64,000 nt of DNA from Soonwooa sp032078105 (GTDB taxonomy: Bacteria; Bacteroidota; Bacteroidia; Flavobacteriales; Weeksellaceae), in the NCBI GenBank assembly GCA_046269235.1, contig JBJZOS010000004.1, positions 195,431 through 259,430 of the forward strand, written 5' to 3'. Shown here piece after piece: positions 51,868 to 60,559 of the stretch (positions within the stretch are counted from its first letter, which is position 1; every line of letters starts with the position of its first letter). A model generated the notes under the pieces. The model ran no database searches, was not told the origin of the DNA, and saw only the letters and a list, made by a program, of their open reading frames with translations. A program made the translations under genes and the position numbers.

Positions 51868-52260
51868 TTAACCTAAAACGGGAGGACGGAAAACAGGAGA
51901 AAGTGCGGAATCCGTGAAAGGTTCCGTATAGAAGAAGTTGGTTTTTTGCAAAGACTTCGCTATAGAAATAATGGCAGGAATTTCAGGAATTTTTTGAGAA
52001 TTTACCATAAAAACTGGTCCTGAAACATAGGTGATAGTTTTAAACGGTAATTTCATATCCTGCTTATAGTCGGCATCTTTCACAGGGGCATCGAGATAAT
52101 GCATCTTAATGAAAGAATAAAGTGTAGTGCTATGGTCTTTCAGTTTGTGCGCAACAAAATGCTCGACAAAATCCGGTAACTTCAGCACCTGCTTTGCCTC
52201 TGTAAAAGCAATGAGGTAAAGTGATACAAAAAATATGGCTATAAACTTACGCATTACCAT
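51868..52260 (-). CDS. Small secreted protein with RPP tail heading the metal-efflux operon
   Basis: 130 residues from ATG 52260, or 128 from the in-frame ATG at 52254, which better suits the promoter spacing. The signal peptide ends near FTEA-KQ. HFVAHKLKDHSTTLYSFIKMHY carries several histidines, and the C-terminus is SPVFRPPVLG. The layout resembles the protein at 36614-36973 (short, one N-terminal helix, His-rich, R-x-PP end). It is probably the first gene of the metal operon and may bind metal in the periplasm. No named family recognised. Confidence 0.62.
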   Translation of the reverse strand: MVMRKFIAIFFVSLYLIAFTEAKQVLKLPDFVEHFVAHKLKDHSTTLYSFIKMHYLDAPVKDADYKQDMKLPFKTITYVSGPVFMVNSQKIPEIPAIISIAKSLQKTNFFYTEPFTDSALSPVFRPPVLG

Positions 52261-52261
52261 G

Positions 52262-52269
52262 CAAATGTA
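52262..52269 (-). promoter_or_regulatory. -7 box of the metal-efflux operon
   Basis: It reads TACATTTG on the minus strand and ends one base before the ATG at 52260, so translation probably starts at 52254 on a leaderless or near-leaderless mRNA. A TTG at 52294-52292 is a possible -33 element with a 22-base spacer. Confidence 0.5.
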
Positions 52270-52274
52270 TAAAA

Positions 52275-52329
52275 ATAAGCGTGATATAATACAAGAATGA
52301 TTCTAAATTGAAGACTCCATCACGCTTAT
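52275..52329. promoter_or_regulatory. 11-bp inverted repeat upstream of the metal-efflux operon
   Basis: ATAAGCGTGAT (52275-52285) and ATCACGCTTAT (52319-52329) are perfect inverted copies 33 bases apart, overlapping the expected -33/-7 region. They could be paired operator half-sites for a metal-responsive regulator or a DNA-looping site; a simple RNA hairpin with such a long loop is less likely. Confidence 0.55.
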
Positions 52330-52628
52330 CGTCTTATTATCAATAAAAAATAACTAAAGAAATTAAGTTTTTGTGAAACAAAATTTTAATAATAATAGTT
52401 TATAAAAAAGTTATATTATGATCTTGTATTAAAAATCCACACTTCCAAATCACGGAACACACTCACCCCGCAATTATCTTTAAAAGCAAAATAAAAAATC
52501 TCCGGTTGCCGTGTTTTCCCTTACAGAAAATCAAACATTATTACCTGCTTTCAGTAAATTTACCGGTCTCGATACTGAAAACATACCGAAAAATGCAGAA
52601 TGTTTTATGTTTATAAAGAAGGAAATTT
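52330..52628. other. Intergenic remnants between the metal operon and catalase-like gene
   Basis: Two short coding-like tails lie here. On the minus strand (about 52432-52515) one reads QPEIFYFAFKDNCGVSVF then DLEVWIFNTRS-stop. On the + strand (about 52493-52638) another reads SPVAVFSLTENQTLLPAFS then KFTGLDTENIPKN and a stop. Neither has a start. They are possible C-terminal scraps of deleted genes. Confidence 0.4.
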
Positions 52629-53630
52629 TTAAGTGTTAAATTTTTTTCTCGCCTCAAAAGATGCTTTATAAGCCTTCAGCCTTGTTTGTTGGATTTTCCC
52701 GACGGGCAACATGCCTTCGGGATTTTCAAATGGCGAGAAATTCATTTTTTCCAACCCCCGGTCTTTGGAATCAATTACTTCCTGAATAGGGAAATACAGC
52801 AGCGCGAAATCCTCAAACTTTTCAGCGGGCCATTCTTCCATAAGGTCGTTGATTGGCTGTTCGTCGGTATTTTCTGACAGCTGAATTTGGAGTATAAATT
52901 CCACGGTGTTTTCCGTCATTACCGCTTTAAGCATTTCCTGTTGCTCCGCCTCGCCAAATTTTTCGATTGAATAACTGACTTTTGGAACCATGCGAAATTT
53001 ACATACGAAATCTCCAAAACGGTAACATCCAATGGAGTGATAAATAGGATTCAGCACGAAATCTTTCTTTATTGAAATTGCTTTTTTAATGACATTCAGC
53101 ATTGGAAGAAAGCCGGCGTGAATGGTTAGTTTTGAAAATTTCGCCATTACATCGAGCGTTCCCATTAACTTGCCGCGGTCTTTTTCCTCGTCTATGTTTA
53201 CACGGTTTACGGCAATTACCACCTTTAGCAGATCCGTAACGGAATTGGTAGGAAATATCGGAAAATTCACAAGCGGGAAATTGCTTTCAAAGCCTTTTTC
53301 CGAGGTTATTTTTAATGACATTCCAAATGCGGGAAGACTTAATTTATCGCTTAAAATCTTGGATTCTGCATTGGAAAACCGCACTAAAACAGAAAGGTCT
53401 TCGGAGGGAAACGGATTGATTTTTTTTAGTGTTTCATTTTCGGTAATAACAGTAAAATTTCCCACAATTCCTGCGTGCGTCTTGGCGTGAAAATTCCTCG
53501 TCTTGCGCCCGTTTAGTTCTTCGGAATGCGCAACGGCCTCCTTTATAGAAAACACAGCCTCGTCCAAAAGTTGCTGCTCTTCAGCATTCAATTCGTCAAA
53601 TTCTGGGGTATATTTTATATAGTTCTGCAT
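52629..53630 (-). CDS. Catalase-fold heme protein
   Basis: 333 residues from ATG 53630; a longer frame to 53687 adds an unlikely N-terminus. FHAKTHAGIVGNFTV, VRFSNAESK and FGMSLKI follow the catalase-superfamily core, and the end has FSPFENPEGMLPVGKIQQTRLKAYKAS, close to the catalase C-terminal block. It is shorter than true monofunctional catalases (about 480), and the distal residues differ, so it may be a catalase-related peroxidase or another heme enzyme. It is divergent from the PPOX-SDR pair. Confidence 0.78.
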   Translation of the reverse strand: MQNYIKYTPEFDELNAEEQQLLDEAVFSIKEAVAHSEELNGRKTRNFHAKTHAGIVGNFTVITENETLKKINPFPSEDLSVLVRFSNAESKILSDKLSLPAFGMSLKITSEKGFESNFPLVNFPIFPTNSVTDLLKVVIAVNRVNIDEEKDRGKLMGTLDVMAKFSKLTIHAGFLPMLNVIKKAISIKKDFVLNPIYHSIGCYRFGDFVCKFRMVPKVSYSIEKFGEAEQQEMLKAVMTENTVEFILQIQLSENTDEQPINDLMEEWPAEKFEDFALLYFPIQEVIDSKDRGLEKMNFSPFENPEGMLPVGKIQQTRLKAYKASFEARKKFNT

Positions 53631-53785
53631 TGTGTTATTTATAAATTCATCATTCAAATAACAAGCCGTTTCAGAATTTAGAATCATTTAAAATGTTAAA
53701 TAAATCATAAGTTTCGCGATTAAGCAATCAGTCGTATAATTTTTGATGTTTCTTGTGAAATAAAATCAAATAACTAGTAAAAATT

Positions 53786-54304
53786 ATGGGACAGGCACAA
53801 TCTCCGCAACAAGACTTACAGGGTACTGCGGCAATCGAAAAGATTAAAAATTTGGCAGAAGCGGCTAGAATCTGCTTTTTTACCACAAAATCACCTGATG
53901 GCGAAACACATTCCCGCCCGATGGCGCTGCAAGAGGTGGACGAAGACGGCGTTCTCTGGTTTTTGAGCGCGATAGACAGCCAAAAAGAACGGGAGATACA
54001 GTCGGATGATTATGTGGAACTTTATTTCCTTAATAATTCGGCTTACGAATATATTTTTGTGAAAGGTCATGCCCAAGTTTCTCAGGATAAAGAGCTCATT
54101 GAAAAATATTGGGACTCCTTTGCCAATGCGTGGTTTGAGGGCAAGGACGATCCGAGGATTTCCGTAATTGGCGTGAAGGCTTCGGACGGTTATTATTATG
54201 AAACCAAGGAAAATAAAGTGGTGGCGATGGCTAAAATGATTTTTGCTGCGGTGACTGGTTCTAAAAATAACGATGGCGGTATAGAGGGCGAACTGAAAAT
54301 TTAA
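53786..54304 (+). CDS. Pyridoxamine-5'-phosphate-oxidase-fold general stress protein
   Basis: 172 residues. AARICFFTTKSPDGETHSRPMALQEVDEDGVLWFL and the later FVKGHAQVSQDKELIEKYW match the GSP26-type PPOX split-barrel, which binds FMN or F420-like cofactors. It is thought to act in stress survival; the reaction is unknown. The SDR gene follows 10 bases later, so the two are co-transcribed. Confidence 0.86.
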   Translation: MGQAQSPQQDLQGTAAIEKIKNLAEAARICFFTTKSPDGETHSRPMALQEVDEDGVLWFLSAIDSQKEREIQSDDYVELYFLNNSAYEYIFVKGHAQVSQDKELIEKYWDSFANAWFEGKDDPRISVIGVKASDGYYYETKENKVVAMAKMIFAAVTGSKNNDGGIEGELKI

Positions 54305-54314
54305 ATTGAAAACA

Positions 54315-55307
54315 ATGAAGAAAGCATTAGACCAATTTTCCCTGAAGGGAAAAACCGTAGTAATTACTGGCGGATCGAGTGGCGTAGGAAGGGCAACTGC
54401 GGAAGCATTTGCGTTGGAAGGCTGCAACATAGTGGTGGCGGCGCGCGGAAAGGAGGGGCTGGATGAAGTGGTGAAACTTTGCCACGATCTGGAAGTGTCC
54501 GCCGTGGGTATTCAGACGGACGTCTCCGATGCGCGGCAGGTGGAAAATCTTGCGCAACAGGCCAAGCAATTTAACGGCAGGATAGATATTTGGGTGAACA
54601 ACGCCGGCGTTATGGCAAGCGGAAAATTTGAGGAAATCCCAATGGAAATCCACGAGCAAACCGTAAAGACCAATCTTTTGGGCTATATCCACTGTACCTA
54701 CAGTGTTCTGCCGATTTTTAAAACTCAAAAAGATGGCGTATTAATCAATAATGTCTCCATTGGCGGTTTTATGCCAGCGCCCTATAGTGCAGTTTATTCG
54801 GCTACAAAGGCGGGGATCAAGACGATGATGGACGGTCTTCAGGGCGAAATTTCCAATGAGCCTCATATCCACATCTGCAATATTTATCCCCAAATTCAAA
54901 GATCTACGGGAAATATGCATTCAGCAAAATATTCAGGTTTAGATTTTAAAATACCGCCTTTCGCTGCAGATCCCCGCGATACCGCAAGGGAAATCATAAA
55001 ATTGGCAAAAAATCCGCAAAAAGATAAGTTTCCGGATTTTATGTCCTACTTCATTAAGACGGCGTTCGGACTTTTCCCTAAAACCATTGTAAACACCGCG
55101 TCCGCAGGAATGCGCCTGATGATGAAGGTCAAAAATGCAGAGCCGGACAACGGCAATATTCTTTATCCGTCCAAAGAACCGCACCGAATTTATGGAGAAA
55201 CAATGCTCCCGGTGCCGTCCAAAAAGACAAAGACGGTGGGCGCGATTATTCTTGGTCTGGGAATTGGGTATATGCTTATGAAAAGAGGGAAAGGGGAAGT
55301 TAGGTAA
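54315..55307 (+). CDS. SDR-family oxidoreductase with C-terminal membrane helix
   Basis: 330 residues from ATG 54315; a TTG three codons upstream is less likely. The Rossmann motif is TGGSSGVGRATA (about 17-28), NNAG is present, the catalytic serine lies in NNVSIGG and the YSAVYSATK box gives Y-x3-K. SDRs reduce or oxidise alcohol and ketone groups with NAD(P). The C-terminus (GAIILGLGIGYMLMKRG) is a single membrane helix, unusual for a plain SDR. It pairs with the upstream PPOX-fold gene. Confidence 0.88.
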   Translation: MKKALDQFSLKGKTVVITGGSSGVGRATAEAFALEGCNIVVAARGKEGLDEVVKLCHDLEVSAVGIQTDVSDARQVENLAQQAKQFNGRIDIWVNNAGVMASGKFEEIPMEIHEQTVKTNLLGYIHCTYSVLPIFKTQKDGVLINNVSIGGFMPAPYSAVYSATKAGIKTMMDGLQGEISNEPHIHICNIYPQIQRSTGNMHSAKYSGLDFKIPPFAADPRDTAREIIKLAKNPQKDKFPDFMSYFIKTAFGLFPKTIVNTASAGMRLMMKVKNAEPDNGNILYPSKEPHRIYGETMLPVPSKKTKTVGAIILGLGIGYMLMKRGKGEVR

Positions 55308-55374
55308 AGCAAATTTAATTATATTCTTAAATTCCTCCCATATAAAACAGAAATTTGGAGCCCCTATGAAAATT

Positions 55375-55950
55375 GGGGCTTCGATTAATTTCGCCACCGT
55401 AAATCTATGCGCACCGAGGATTCTGTCAATGGCAAATGTGAAACGCGTTTAGCCAGAGGTTCTGATCTTCTTTTTTACTGACCGGTAAGTTTTGTTTTGG
55501 AAGACTTCCGTCCAGCTGCATGAACAAGCACTACGCCCTCGGCTTTTTATCTAATTAATGCTTCTTTCGTTTTTTGGGAGATTAAAATCCTGTCAATTTC
55601 TGCCGACAAACCAAAGGCAAAAGACAACACTTTGGAATTAATGTCACGGCTCAGCCTGTAGTTGATTATTATTGTACAAACCTGTACGCCGAGTTTCATA
55701 CACTTATTTAGAATGCCTATTAGCATCAGGAGATCTCTGCCTAATCTTGAAAGTTCCGAAAAAATAAGTATATCGCCTTGCTTCATTTTTTTGATGAATT
55801 TGCCCAGTTTTAGCTCGTCCACATTTTTAGATCCGGAGATGGTTTCTTCTATCCATTTGTTCACGCGCATTTCACTTCATTCGCAGAACTTGTTGATTTC
55901 ATGCTTCTGGTTTTCAATGATTTGCTTGGCGGTACTTATTATGATTTATC
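55375..55950 (-). pseudogene. Serine recombinase (resolvase/invertase), decayed
   Basis: On the minus strand the start reads MIYG-stop-IIISTAKQIIENQKHEINKFCE-stop-SEM, where GYIRVSTAKQ would be expected, and then runs openly as MRVNKWIEETISGSKNVDEL and ILIFSELSRLGRDLLMLI. After ALIR another stop precedes KAEGVVLV and a further TAA. A shifted frame near 55400 gives RILGAHRFTVAKLIE, the C-terminal HTH. At least four nonsense codons and one frameshift mean no functional enzyme. The open stretch 55547-55870 is only its middle part. Confidence 0.85.
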
Positions 55951-56052
55951 CGTAAATCATAATATAAATTTGTTTAAAAATTAGACTGTATTTAATGAAA
56001 AAAATGTTCGAAAGTTTCAGTTTTAAATACACTTTAACTATTTTAATTTAAT

Positions 56053-56559
56053 CTAAACGTTTTTTTTAGACAGAATATCGGGGAATATTTTAGACAATTT
56101 GATAATGTCCCAATTAATTCTAATGGATTCAGAACTGTATTTGTGACACTTTTTAGTTAAACCTTCGAAATATTTAACAAAATTTACCTGTGATTTTTCT
56201 TTTTGTTCTGCCTGAATTTGGTCGAGCTCATTATAAAGCTCAATATTGTCGTATTCTCTTTGTCTTAATTTCCTTACTGAATCTGCATAAAACATTGTTT
56301 CTCTTTCGGCTTCACTTTTATAAATAATTATACCGTTGTCGTCGCGTTTAGGTATAAAAGATATAGATTCCGCATTTGTTCTTGCTGGTCTCTTTTTATC
56401 AAATAGACTTGTTGTAACTCTCTTGTTCAAATATTCGCTAATTCTTTGCGGTCTTCCGCTTTCCGTAGACGCAAGGTGACTTTGGTTTTTAATAACTCTC
56501 TCATAGTGCGTCAAAAATTTTAACAATGAGATCTTTAGGCGCATACAAGAAAACCCCAA
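56053..56559 (-). pseudogene. Tyrosine integrase, N-terminal fragment
   Basis: About 168 codons. SLFDKKRPARTNAESISFIPKRD and the long helix (SEAERETMFYADSVRKLRQREYDN) resemble the arm-binding part of Bacteroidota phage-type integrases, and VNFVKYFEGLTKKCHKYSSESIRINWDIIKLSKIF resembles the SAM-like core-binding domain. The frame then ends, before any R-H-R-Y catalytic residues. No catalytic domain is found downstream, so this is a fragment. Confidence 0.65.
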
Positions 56560-56603
56560 CCTTCTTGGTCGGAATCTTGTGTCTTTTTTTCTACAGAAGG
56601 TGT

Positions 56604-56966
56604 TTATATACCAACAAATAATGCTTCCAAATCTGATTTCTTTACACGAGTTAATCTTACTCCAAGATTTTCACCGGAAGTAAGTCCTCTTTTTAGCTTT
56701 CTGTGAATAGTGTCCTATGATATTCCGAACATAACAGTTGCTTCTAAAACAGTGATAAATTCGCGTGGTTGAGTCTGTGCAATGCTATTGGAATATTTTA
56801 AAAGCAAATCTTCAGTTTCTTTCTGAACTTTCTCTTGTTTTTTGCGTTCTTTTCCTTCCTTATTTGCGCAAGAAAAAGAAGAAAAGAGATTTGTGACTGT
56901 CTCTGCTTCGAAGGGTTTTGAACAATGTTCACATATTCTAGGTATTTTTAATTTACTAAAACCCAT
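56604..56966 (-). pseudogene. Excisionase-type HTH protein with one nonsense codon
   Basis: From ATG 56966: GFSKLKIPRICEHCSKPFEAETV (a CxxC zinc-knuckle-like start), then FSSFSCANKEGKERKKQ and REFITVLEATVMFGIS. A TAG stop follows, and the same frame continues DTIHRKLKRGLTSGENLGVRLTRVKKSDLEALFVGI to a final stop at 56604. Relatives are HTH_17-type proteins found beside integrases. One mutation accounts for the break. Confidence 0.8.
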
Positions 56967-57668
56967 TAATACTCAAACTTGGTTTATTACACATCCTATA
57001 AGATAAAATAAGACCGATTAAGACCTGATACGACGCACATCATATCCAAATAACGCAAGGTACAAATGTGATAAAAAAATATACTAACAAATGTTTAAAA
57101 ACACTTACAATCAGAAATCCCTTAAAATTAAAAAACGCTGTAAACATTACGTTTACAGCGTTTTTATGATTATTATTAATCGGTTTTAATCGATAATTAT
57201 TTTACTTCTTCAAAAATAATAATATCTGATAATCAATATTTTATATTTATATGGTACAAATATGAGACAAAAAAATACTTAAAAATATTGCACAAAACGT
57301 TTTAAATCAAATACTTGAGATTATAAAAACATTAGTAATAACTGCAAAGATTCAAGAAAAAACTAAAAAACCACAAAGAAGTTATCGAATCAAATATATA
57401 TTTATTTTCCATAGAAAACCAACATCAATTTTGTGATTCATATCAATCAAGTAAATTATAAAGAACTTATAGATAAGATTTTGGGAACTTTATTATAGAT
57501 GATATATTTGTAGAAAAGTTGTAGATTCCCATTTCCAGTACAATTCAAAAATACTAATTTAGAGATCATTTTGATGTGCAATAGCCACTATCACCTACCA
57601 CAACCTGCAGGGGTTTTAAAAGAAACTTTTACTCTTTTTCATAATCAAACGGCTTTTTGCCATCCATA
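56967..57668. other. 700-base AT-rich gap between the island end and kdp operon
   Basis: No gene on either strand. It contains a strong isolated hairpin (57131-57166) and repeated TACAAAT(A/G)TG-like words (near 57060 and 57255). This is a likely place for the right attachment site of the island, but I could not match it to a left copy. Confidence 0.45.
57131..57166. terminator. Isolated bidirectional terminator-like hairpin
   Basis: AAAAACGCTGTAAAC and GTTTACAGCGTTTTT form a perfect stem with a 6-base loop region and A/T tails on both sides. It is over 150 bases from any gene. Confidence 0.75.
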
Positions 57669-59393
57669 TCATCCTTTCAAATCAAAGGTAAATGTACTTC
57701 CCGCTCCATACTCACTTTTTACCGTAATTTCTCCGCCTTGAGCTTCAATAAATTCTTTGCTGATGCTTAATCCCAAACCTGTTCCTTCTTTTTTACTTCC
57801 GGGAACTCGGAAATAGCGGTCAAAGATTTTGGATAAATATTGAGGCGCAATTCCCTGTCCGGTATCTGTAACAGAGAATTGAATTTTATCTTCAACTTTT
57901 CTGACAGTAATCTTAATATTAGAATTTTCATAAGAATAACGAATGGCATTTGACAGCAAATTATTGAGAACCCAAGCTGTTTTTTCATTGTCTGCCAAGA
58001 CTGTTAACAAACCTTTTTCTACATCGATTTTGAAATGAATATGTTTTTGTTCCGCAGAAGATTTATTGGCTTCGACGGCGTATTCAATAATTTTATTAAT
58101 GCTTGATTCTTTCATATTAAGTTGGATAGAGCCACTCTCAACTTGTGTAATATTCAGCAATTCTCCTGTTATTTTTAATAAGCGACTTGAATCTTCTCTA
58201 ATCCCGTTAACAAGGTTTTTCTGCTCATTATTCAGACTTCCAATCTGTTCGTTTTCTAAAAGCTGCAATCCCATTTGTATAGAAGAAATCGGGGTTTTGA
58301 ATTCGTGGGAAACCGTTCCCAAAAAGTTAGTTTTAGCCAAATCCAGTTCTTTGAAAGGCGTAATGTTTCTAAGCATAATAACCTGACCAATAAAACGACT
58401 TTGTTGTTCTCCTGTCGGAATAATATTGATGTCAACAATTTCTTTTTCAAAATAACTTTCCTTTCCGTCAGCATAGATTTTCATCGTTTCTTTTTCCGAA
58501 TTTGTTTTATCTGATACAATCATTTCTTTGATGATATCTCTTACCAAATCATTATTTACAGCAACATCCTGAATCAATTTTCCTACAAAATTTTCTTTCT
58601 TAAGTCCTGTAATCTTCAAAGCTTCATCATTTACGAAAAGAACTTTTTTATCCTCATCAATACCTATAACTGGGTCGTGCATATTATCAATCAAGGTTTC
58701 GATACGTTTTTTTCCTCTGATGATTTTATCCAGCTTACTTTCAGAATATTCCTGAAGTTTTTCCGCCATTGTATTGAATGAATTGGCTAAATCTCCAAAC
58801 TCACTTCGGCTTTCGAAATGTACCCGTTCTTTATAGTTTTGATTCGCAATCTGTTTGATACTTTCAGTAAGGCTTTTAATCGGATCTGCAATGTTTGAAG
58901 GAAGATTAACCATTAAAATAAAAGCAATAATAAAGCACACCATTCCTGCAGTCGAAATCACAATAATCGCATTTTTTGCCGTCGAATCTGCAACTGTACT
59001 TTTGTGCTCAATGGCGCTCATATTGATTTGCATCAATTCAGCAAGGTCTTTCCTTATAGAGGTTTGAAGTCCAAGATTGGCAGAATCTTTTTTCAAAGCT
59101 TTAAAATGAATAGCAACATTATCTGTTGATTCTTTTTCACCAGGCTCGGTCACATTTTCCTGTTGTTGTTTGAGATGTTTTTCAAAAACCCTGAATGCTA
59201 ATGGGTCAGAATTAATTTCCTCTAAAGCCAACAGCATATTTCTGGAATATTGAAGCGTATTATAGTTTGCTTTCAGAATGTTATTGGTATCTTTTTTAAG
59301 CTGATTGATATACCAACCACTTAAGATTGATAACAATAATATCATCATAAAAAGCAGACCGACACCTATATTGAGTTTGGTTTTTATTTTCAT
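57669..59393 (-). CDS. Membrane sensor histidine kinase (HAMP-PAS-HisKA-HATPase) of the kdp operon
   Basis: 574 residues. Helices at about 8-28 and 143-167 bracket a periplasmic sensor region. A HAMP domain (about 165-220), a PAS domain (IETLIDNMHDPVIGIDEDKKVLFVN) and the HisKA H-box SHEFKTPISSI follow, then HATPase boxes NNLLSNAIRYS, DTGQGIAP and GTGLGLSI. The start overlaps the KdpD-half stop by one base (TAATG). This kinase probably supplies the transmitter that the KdpD half lacks. No kdpE-type response regulator is visible in the window. Confidence 0.92.
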   Translation of the reverse strand: MKIKTKLNIGVGLLFMMILLLSILSGWYINQLKKDTNNILKANYNTLQYSRNMLLALEEINSDPLAFRVFEKHLKQQQENVTEPGEKESTDNVAIHFKALKKDSANLGLQTSIRKDLAELMQINMSAIEHKSTVADSTAKNAIIVISTAGMVCFIIAFILMVNLPSNIADPIKSLTESIKQIANQNYKERVHFESRSEFGDLANSFNTMAEKLQEYSESKLDKIIRGKKRIETLIDNMHDPVIGIDEDKKVLFVNDEALKITGLKKENFVGKLIQDVAVNNDLVRDIIKEMIVSDKTNSEKETMKIYADGKESYFEKEIVDINIIPTGEQQSRFIGQVIMLRNITPFKELDLAKTNFLGTVSHEFKTPISSIQMGLQLLENEQIGSLNNEQKNLVNGIREDSSRLLKITGELLNITQVESGSIQLNMKESSINKIIEYAVEANKSSAEQKHIHFKIDVEKGLLTVLADNEKTAWVLNNLLSNAIRYSYENSNIKITVRKVEDKIQFSVTDTGQGIAPQYLSKIFDRYFRVPGSKKEGTGLGLSISKEFIEAQGGEITVKSEYGAGSTFTFDLKG

Positions 59394-60559
59394 TAGGACA
59401 AAATTACTAGATCTATATTTTCCTGTGACAATTTATTAAGCAAAGTATTGAAAGTATCGGTAGCAATGATAATCTTAAAAAGATTGAGGTGTGGTTTGCC
59501 AATACATACGGTTGTGATTTTCCGCTCTTCACATTGTTCCATTATAGCTCTTGTTACATTGGTGTTTTCAACTTTAATAATTTCAGCACCCAATTCTGTA
59601 GCCATTTTGAAATTATTGATGAGATGTCTTTGTTTATCCAAAGGAATTTTGTCTGAGCTTTCACGTGGGATTTGCACATAAAGCAGATACCATTGGCTGT
59701 TGTAATAATTGGCAAGTCTAGATGCTTTTCTAATCACATTTTTAGCCGTTTTTTCATTGGAACTGATGCAAGCCAGAAACTTTTCTTTCTTGACGGACTT
59801 ATGAATCGTAACTTCAGTTTCCACTTTTCTCGTCACCTGCGACGTTACTTCTCTCAAAGCTAATTCACGGAGCTGAAGAATATTTTCAGATTTAAAAAAA
59901 TTATTGAGCGCAGAATTGATTTTTGAATTTTCATAGATTTTTCCTGCTTTTAGACGGTCAATCAATTCTTCAGAGGTAAGGTCAATATTTACAACTTCAT
60001 CTGCCTGGGCCAAAACATTGTCAGGAATACGCTCCTGAACTTCGATATTGGTAATCTGTTTAACATCTTCATTAAGACTTTCGATATGCTGAATATTAAC
60101 TGCACTGATTACATTAATTCCGGAATCCAGAATATCCATCACATCCTGCCAACGTTTCTCGTTTTTACTTCCTTCGATATTGGTATGAGCTAATTCATCC
60201 ACAATCACAACTTCCGGACGAAGATTAATCACAGCCTGAACATCGAGTTCTTCTAATTCTTTGCCTTTGTAGAATAATTTTCTTCTCGGGATAATGGGAA
60301 GCCCGTCCAAAAGGGAGTGAGTTTCTTTACGTTGATGTGTTTCTATATATCCGATTTTCACATCAATACCACTTGCTAAAAGAGAGTGGGCTTCTTGTAA
60401 CATACGATAGGTTTTTCCAACACCGGCGCTCATCCCGATGTAGATTTTGAATTTTCCTCGTCTTGATTTTTTTATAAGATTAAGAAAGTCCTGTGCAGAA
60501 TTTTCATCTTGCTGCATATAGTAATTTTTAATTTTTTTAAGTCTAATTTTTGTTGACAT
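59393..60559 (-). CDS. kdpD: KdpD N-terminal sensor half (KdpD domain plus UspA-like domain)
   Basis: 388 residues. The KdpD domain has a Walker A loop, GMSAGVGKTY (about 42-51), and Walker-B-like VDELAHTN. A universal-stress-protein-like domain covers about 255-388. E. coli KdpD continues into four membrane helices and a kinase of about 500 more residues; here the protein stops and a separate HAMP-PAS kinase gene follows with a 1-base overlap. The start overlaps the DUF389 gene by 17 bases; an internal ATG at 60517 would avoid this. It probably senses low K+ or turgor signals. Confidence 0.92.
   Translation of the reverse strand: MSTKIRLKKIKNYYMQQDENSAQDFLNLIKKSRRGKFKIYIGMSAGVGKTYRMLQEAHSLLASGIDVKIGYIETHQRKETHSLLDGLPIIPRRKLFYKGKELEELDVQAVINLRPEVVIVDELAHTNIEGSKNEKRWQDVMDILDSGINVISAVNIQHIESLNEDVKQITNIEVQERIPDNVLAQADEVVNIDLTSEELIDRLKAGKIYENSKINSALNNFFKSENILQLRELALREVTSQVTRKVETEVTIHKSVKKEKFLACISSNEKTAKNVIRKASRLANYYNSQWYLLYVQIPRESSDKIPLDKQRHLINNFKMATELGAEIIKVENTNVTRAIMEQCEERKITTVCIGKPHLNLFKIIIATDTFNTLLNKLSQENIDLVILS

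Noticed and set aside
53891..55397. Minus-strand ORFs of 130-180 codons
   Set aside because: They are antisense to the PPOX-fold and SDR genes. Only the far-right part (about 55375-55400) reads a real remnant, the recombinase HTH.
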